NCBI GenBank assembly: GCA_026874595.1
Contig: CM049314.1
Span: 59,561,300 to 59,625,299, forward strand
Reading direction: 5' to 3'
Length of the DNA: 64,000 bases
DNA from: Sipunculus nudus
Taxonomy: Eukaryota; Annelida; Sipuncula; Golfingiida; Sipunculidae
The notes under the pieces are model-generated. The model made no database searches, was not told where the DNA came from, and was given only the letters and a program-made list of their open reading frames with translations. The translations under genes and the position numbers were made by a program. This document shows positions 60,663-64,000 of the stretch, in pieces; within the stretch, counting starts at the first letter, position 1, and every line of letters starts with the position of its first letter.

Positions 60663-60994
60663 GAGCGCTGTGGATGCTCTCGCACGGCAGGCGGTTTCAC
60701 ATTTTTTGTAAAAGTACACCTGCTGACGTCAATTGGTCTGCACCCGGGAAACATAATTTTACATTTGCATTGCTTCCGCATTTTTCACTAAACCAAACCT
60801 CAATGAGCTTTACTTATCTCCTGAAGGAAGGACAAATTAATCCCACTTATAAACACTGCCTCGATATAGTGTTTTCTTTCAAACAAGCCAAATACACGGT
60901 GAATGTTGGTAATGACCACTCTTTCGATTATCACTGACAACAATCGATTTCAATTAAAAAAGCGGGTTTACAATATTGTCTTTTTATTACCCTG
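60591..60994 (+). repeat. Mini-unit 23 (404 bp)
   Basis: A gene plus the first 332 bp of the A-B spacer, ending at CCCTGACT where the next tRNA copy begins. About 1.9 kb of a normal monomer is missing. Confidence 0.88.
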
Positions 60995-61066
60995 ACTGTG
61001 ATCATATAGTGGTTAGTACTTCTCGTTGTGGCCGAGAGAACCCAGGTTCGAATCCTGGTCACGGCA
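60995..61066 (+). tRNA. tRNA-His (GTG)-like, A type, recombined 5' end
   Basis: Spacer sequence (CCCTGACT) joins directly to GTGATC, so the first three bases are ACT in place of GCC and the normal leader is gone. Pair 1-72 is A-C and pair 3-70 is T-G. The D stem starts ATAT, which breaks pair 10-25. Anticodon arm, T arm and B box are intact. Probably a pseudogene, although the B box could still recruit TFIIIC. Confidence 0.7.
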
Positions 61067-61804
61067 GAGCGCTGTGGATGCTCTCGCACGGCAGGCGGTT
61101 TCACATTTTTTGTAAAAGTACACCTGCTGACGTCAATTGGTCTGCACCCGGGAAACATAATTTTACATTTGCATTGCTTCCGCATTTGTCACTAAACCAA
61201 ACCTCAATGAGCTTTACTTATATCCTGAAGGAAGGACAAATTAATCCCACTTATTAACACTGCTTCGATATAGTGTTTTCTTTCAAACAAGTCAAATACC
61301 CGGTGAATGTTGGTAATGACCACTCTTTCGATTATCACTGACAACAATCGATTTCAATTAAAAACGCGGGTTTACAAAATTGTCTTTTTATTACCCTGAC
61401 TGTTAATGTCTCTTCAATGGCCTTTCAGACTATGATCAGTTCGATCAAATTCACTAAAACATAGTGATGAAGTACATGAATTCCTATCAAATATTTAATT
61501 TCCCCCTAAAATTTAAAATAACTATTCCTATCAGTCTGAATTTTAAAAAATGACCCAAAGTAGCAGGGCATTGATAGAAATAGAAAGTAGTTACTACCCG
61601 TTACTGCTGGAATATATGTATTAATGGATACATAAATATTCAGAAAAATTCTGTTGCTCACGCAAACAGAAACCAACACGACTACGGCACGCATGATTAA
61701 TTGACGAGATTTCATAACGTCCAATTCTCTTGTGTTGGCCGCTCCAGACACGAATGGCTGCAGAGCTCGGGTTCCCGAGCACTTTGGGGACACCCGCTCA
61801 CTTC

Positions 61805-61876
61805 TCCGTGATCGTATAGTGGTTAGTGCTTCTCGTTGTGGTCGAGACAACCCAGGTTCGAATCCTGGTCACGGCA
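61805..61876 (+). tRNA. tRNA-His (GTG)-like, B type, degenerate
   Basis: Four changes: T1 in place of G1 (breaks 1-72), GTGC in the D stem (T-G wobble at 11-24), C38T in the anticodon loop and GTGGT context before CGAGA. T arm and B box are intact. Likely decaying. Confidence 0.75.
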
Positions 61877-62716
61877 GAGCGCTGTGGATGCTCTCGCACG
61901 GCAGGCGGGTTTACTTTTTCACGTTTATTAAATTTTCTATTTCTCATCTCTTTGTATGTTAAACAAACACAAATTCATCCTTTTTTAGTTTTTTAACTTC
62001 TTCATATGCATTCGCCATTTTTCACACTATTCTCTTCAAACTTTATTTGACACTATCGGAATCAGTAGTTGAAAAATATTCTATTGTTGAACATGTCTGA
62101 GTCTCCTGGCTTCTTAAATGTCTTCACTGAATATTTAGGCCAAGCGAGATTTATGTCTTCTGTTCACATATGACTGATGTCATGACTGCTAACCCCCTTT
62201 AGTTCATGAAAAATATCTCTGAGCCAGATTTCGATCCAGTGGCTATCGTCGGGCTCGAGGCGTAGCCGTCCATATGTTTCTACGAACACTTCATTCTTTC
62301 TTATCATACGGGAATTCCAAAGGAATCACTCCCTGCTAAACAGATGACTACAGCGGTGTTTTACCACTCTCACAAAAGAGAGTCCATTGAGGTATATCAG
62401 AGTGGCGGGGTTTTTTTCAGGAGCCGCTACGTAACGCCGTTGAGGATAAAACTAAAGATTCGATGAGGATCCAAATATTTCCAAAATATAACAACGCCTC
62501 TCGGCCTTCGAGTGCTTTCATACATAAAATACACTTAACCACACGCAAAACGTGTCTGTATACTGTCTGAAAATATCCATCATGTTAGAAAACATTCAGT
62601 TATATATAATTCAGTGTACGGGAAATTCTCCCGGTTTATTTGTTGAATTTCCTAACGCACACAGATAAGTATAATCCCACGGATTGTATGCGGCTGTCGA
62701 CCGTTAAGTTTTGCGA

Positions 62717-62942
62717 TGTTTTACCACTCTCACAAAAGAGAGTCCATTGAGGTATATCAGAGTGGCGGGGTTTTTTTCAGGAGCCGTGTCTGTATACTGT
62801 CTGAAAATATCCATCATGTTAGAAAACATTCAGTTATATATAATTCAGTGTACGGGAAATTCTCTCAGTTTATTTGTTGAATTTCCTACCGCACACAGAT
62901 AAGTATAATCCCACGGATTATATGCGGCTGTCGACCGTTAAG
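62717..62942 (+). repeat. Local partial duplication inside monomer 24
   Basis: The sequence jumps from TTTTGCGA back to TGTTTTACCACTC, which already occurs at 62357. The second copy lacks about 130 bp between GAGCCG and TGTCTGTATAC. It rejoins the normal monomer after GTTAAGTTTTGCGA. Confidence 0.85.
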
Positions 62943-63522
62943 TTTTGCGAGTAGAGAAAATGGACAGCGGTAAAAAAAATGAGTGTAACGTGTTGCTCCA
63001 TATGGTCGCATACATTAGTTTCAGTGAAAATCTGACTCGTCGCCTAATTTTGAGATTCCTGATTTAGCACAGCGAGTTGAGCGATATCGGTTAAACCGAA
63101 TTGGTGACCACCGCAGTGCATGTCTCTATGGGCCTATGCCTGGGGTCACCACTCAAGCGGCCTGCCAGCCGAACAGAAATACCTACTCAGCCGTGTGTTC
63201 TATGCTAGGTAAAGTATCGCTTGCTGCCATATTGATGAGCAAAGGAATACCCCGTTCCTTAAATTTCAATGGCTGAATCAGATACTTGGCTGAGGGAACT
63301 CCAAATTTCCTCGTTGAAAATAGACAATTGTGTAAAATTCATATGGTCAAAATCTTTTCGACAATTTAATTGATATATACTCTTACCAGCATGTCAATAC
63401 TTGTGGTTCGGTGTTTTTGACAACCCGGAATTCGCAGTACTTAACAAAAATATATCATTCTCTTTCCAAATGTACAAGAATAACTGTGAATTTAAACGGC
63501 TCTTAAAACAACCGCTCACGTA

Positions 63523-63594
63523 GCCGTGATCGTATAGTGGTTAGTACTTCTCGTTGTGGCCGAGAGAACCCAGGTTCGAGTCCTGGTCACGGCA
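63523..63594 (+). tRNA. tRNA-His-GTG: tRNA-His (GTG), A type, A59G
   Basis: All stems pair. The T loop reads TTCGAGT, which changes a base in the variable part of the B box consensus. Likely functional. Confidence 0.93.
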
Positions 63595-63926
63595 GAGCGC
63601 TGTGGATGCTCTCGCACGGCAGGCGGTTTCACATTTTTTGTAAAAGTACACCTGCTGACGTCAATTGGTCTGCACCCGGGAAACATAATTTTACATTTGC
63701 ATTGCTTCCGCATTTGTCACTAAACCAAACCTCAATGAGCTTTACTTATCTCCTGAAGGAAGGACAAATTAATCCCACTTATTAACACTGCCTCGATAAA
63801 GTGTTTTCTTTCAAACAAGTCAAATACACGGTGAATGTTGGTAATGACCACTCTTTCGATTATCACTGACAACAATCGATTTCAATTAAAAACGCGGGTT
63901 TTCAATATTGTCTTTTTATTTCCATG
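63523..63926 (+). repeat. Mini-unit 25 (404 bp)
   Basis: It has the same length and right junction as mini-unit 23, with CAATATTG in both where full monomers have CAAAATTG. The next tRNA copy is of B type here. Confidence 0.88.
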
Positions 63927-63998
63927 ACTGTGATCGTATAGTGGTTAGTACTTCTCGTTGTGGCCGAGACAACCCAGGTTCGAATCCTGGTCACGGCA
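63927..63998 (+). tRNA. tRNA-His (GTG)-like, B type, recombined 5' end
   Basis: It has the same spacer-to-gene junction as the copy at 60995 (GACT then GTGATC), so the acceptor starts ACTGTGA. Here the D stem GTAT is intact and position 44 is C. The copy ends two bases before the window edge, so its terminator is not visible. Confidence 0.7.
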
Positions 63999-64000
63999 GA

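Larger units (their letters stand above)
60995..63522 (+). repeat. Monomer 24, rearranged (2528 bp)
   Basis: Longer than normal because of a partial internal repeat at 62717-62942. Both of its tRNA copies are degenerate and its 83-codon frame has a TAG (near 62265). Confidence 0.88.
58339..64000 (+). repeat. Tandem tRNA-His array, right block with rearranged monomers
   Basis: This block is more diverged than the rest. It contains the right part of split monomer 22, a 404-bp mini-unit (60591-60994), a 2528-bp monomer with an internal rearrangement (60995-63522), a second 404-bp mini-unit (63523-63926) and a last B-type tRNA copy. The array runs off the right edge. Confidence 0.95.

Noticed and set aside
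1-64000. CRISPR-like reading of regularly spaced direct repeats
   Set aside because: The repeats are 72-bp tRNA genes with spacers of 0.7 and 1.4 kb that are themselves repeated; there are no cas genes and the DNA is eukaryotic.

Overview
The window is eukaryotic, most likely animal, nuclear DNA. It holds no bacterial genes, operons or ribosome binding sites. Its only confident genes are RNA polymerase III tRNA genes with internal A and B boxes, no encoded CCA and T-run terminators. Split reading frames with GT-AG borders also occur. The species cannot be named from what is visible.

Layout. Nearly everything outside two 5.07-kb insertions is one head-to-tail array of a monomer of about 2.29 kb. 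Each monomer carries two 72-bp tRNA-His(GTG) genes on the + strand. Gene 'A' has G at position 44 and gene 'B' has C. A is followed by a 0.73-kb spacer, then B, then a 1.41-kb spacer. I count 47 uninterrupted tRNA-His copies, a few of them degenerate, plus two A genes cut in half. The array occupies 1-36740, 41806-53264 and 58339-64000. Monomers fall into a few sequence classes, among them type I and type II (the latter mostly with an 8-bp deletion). In places these alternate to form 4.58-4.59-kb higher-order units.

Interruptions. At 36741-41805 and 53265-58338 a DNA transposon sits inside a tRNA-His A gene, between its A box and B box. It has imperfect terminal inverted repeats starting CACTG, a 2-bp CA target duplication and many subterminal short repeats, as in the CACTA/EnSpm (CMC) group. 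No transposase was recognised. On its minus strand the element holds a promoter-like block and exon-like open segments with good splice borders, resembling a captured or decayed spliced gene.

History. The two insertions are one event copied by a 16.5-kb tandem duplication: about 25.8-42.3 kb duplicated as 42.3-58.8 kb. The recombination junction can be placed at about 42317-42347 inside a monomer. The right end (58.3-64 kb) is more diverged. It has 404-bp mini-units and a local rearrangement, as expected near an array edge or in an older part of the array.

Function. Any intact copy could supply cytosolic tRNA-His. The sequence shows homogenisation by unequal exchange rather than a pathway of cooperating proteins. 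No convincing protein-coding gene of the host was found.
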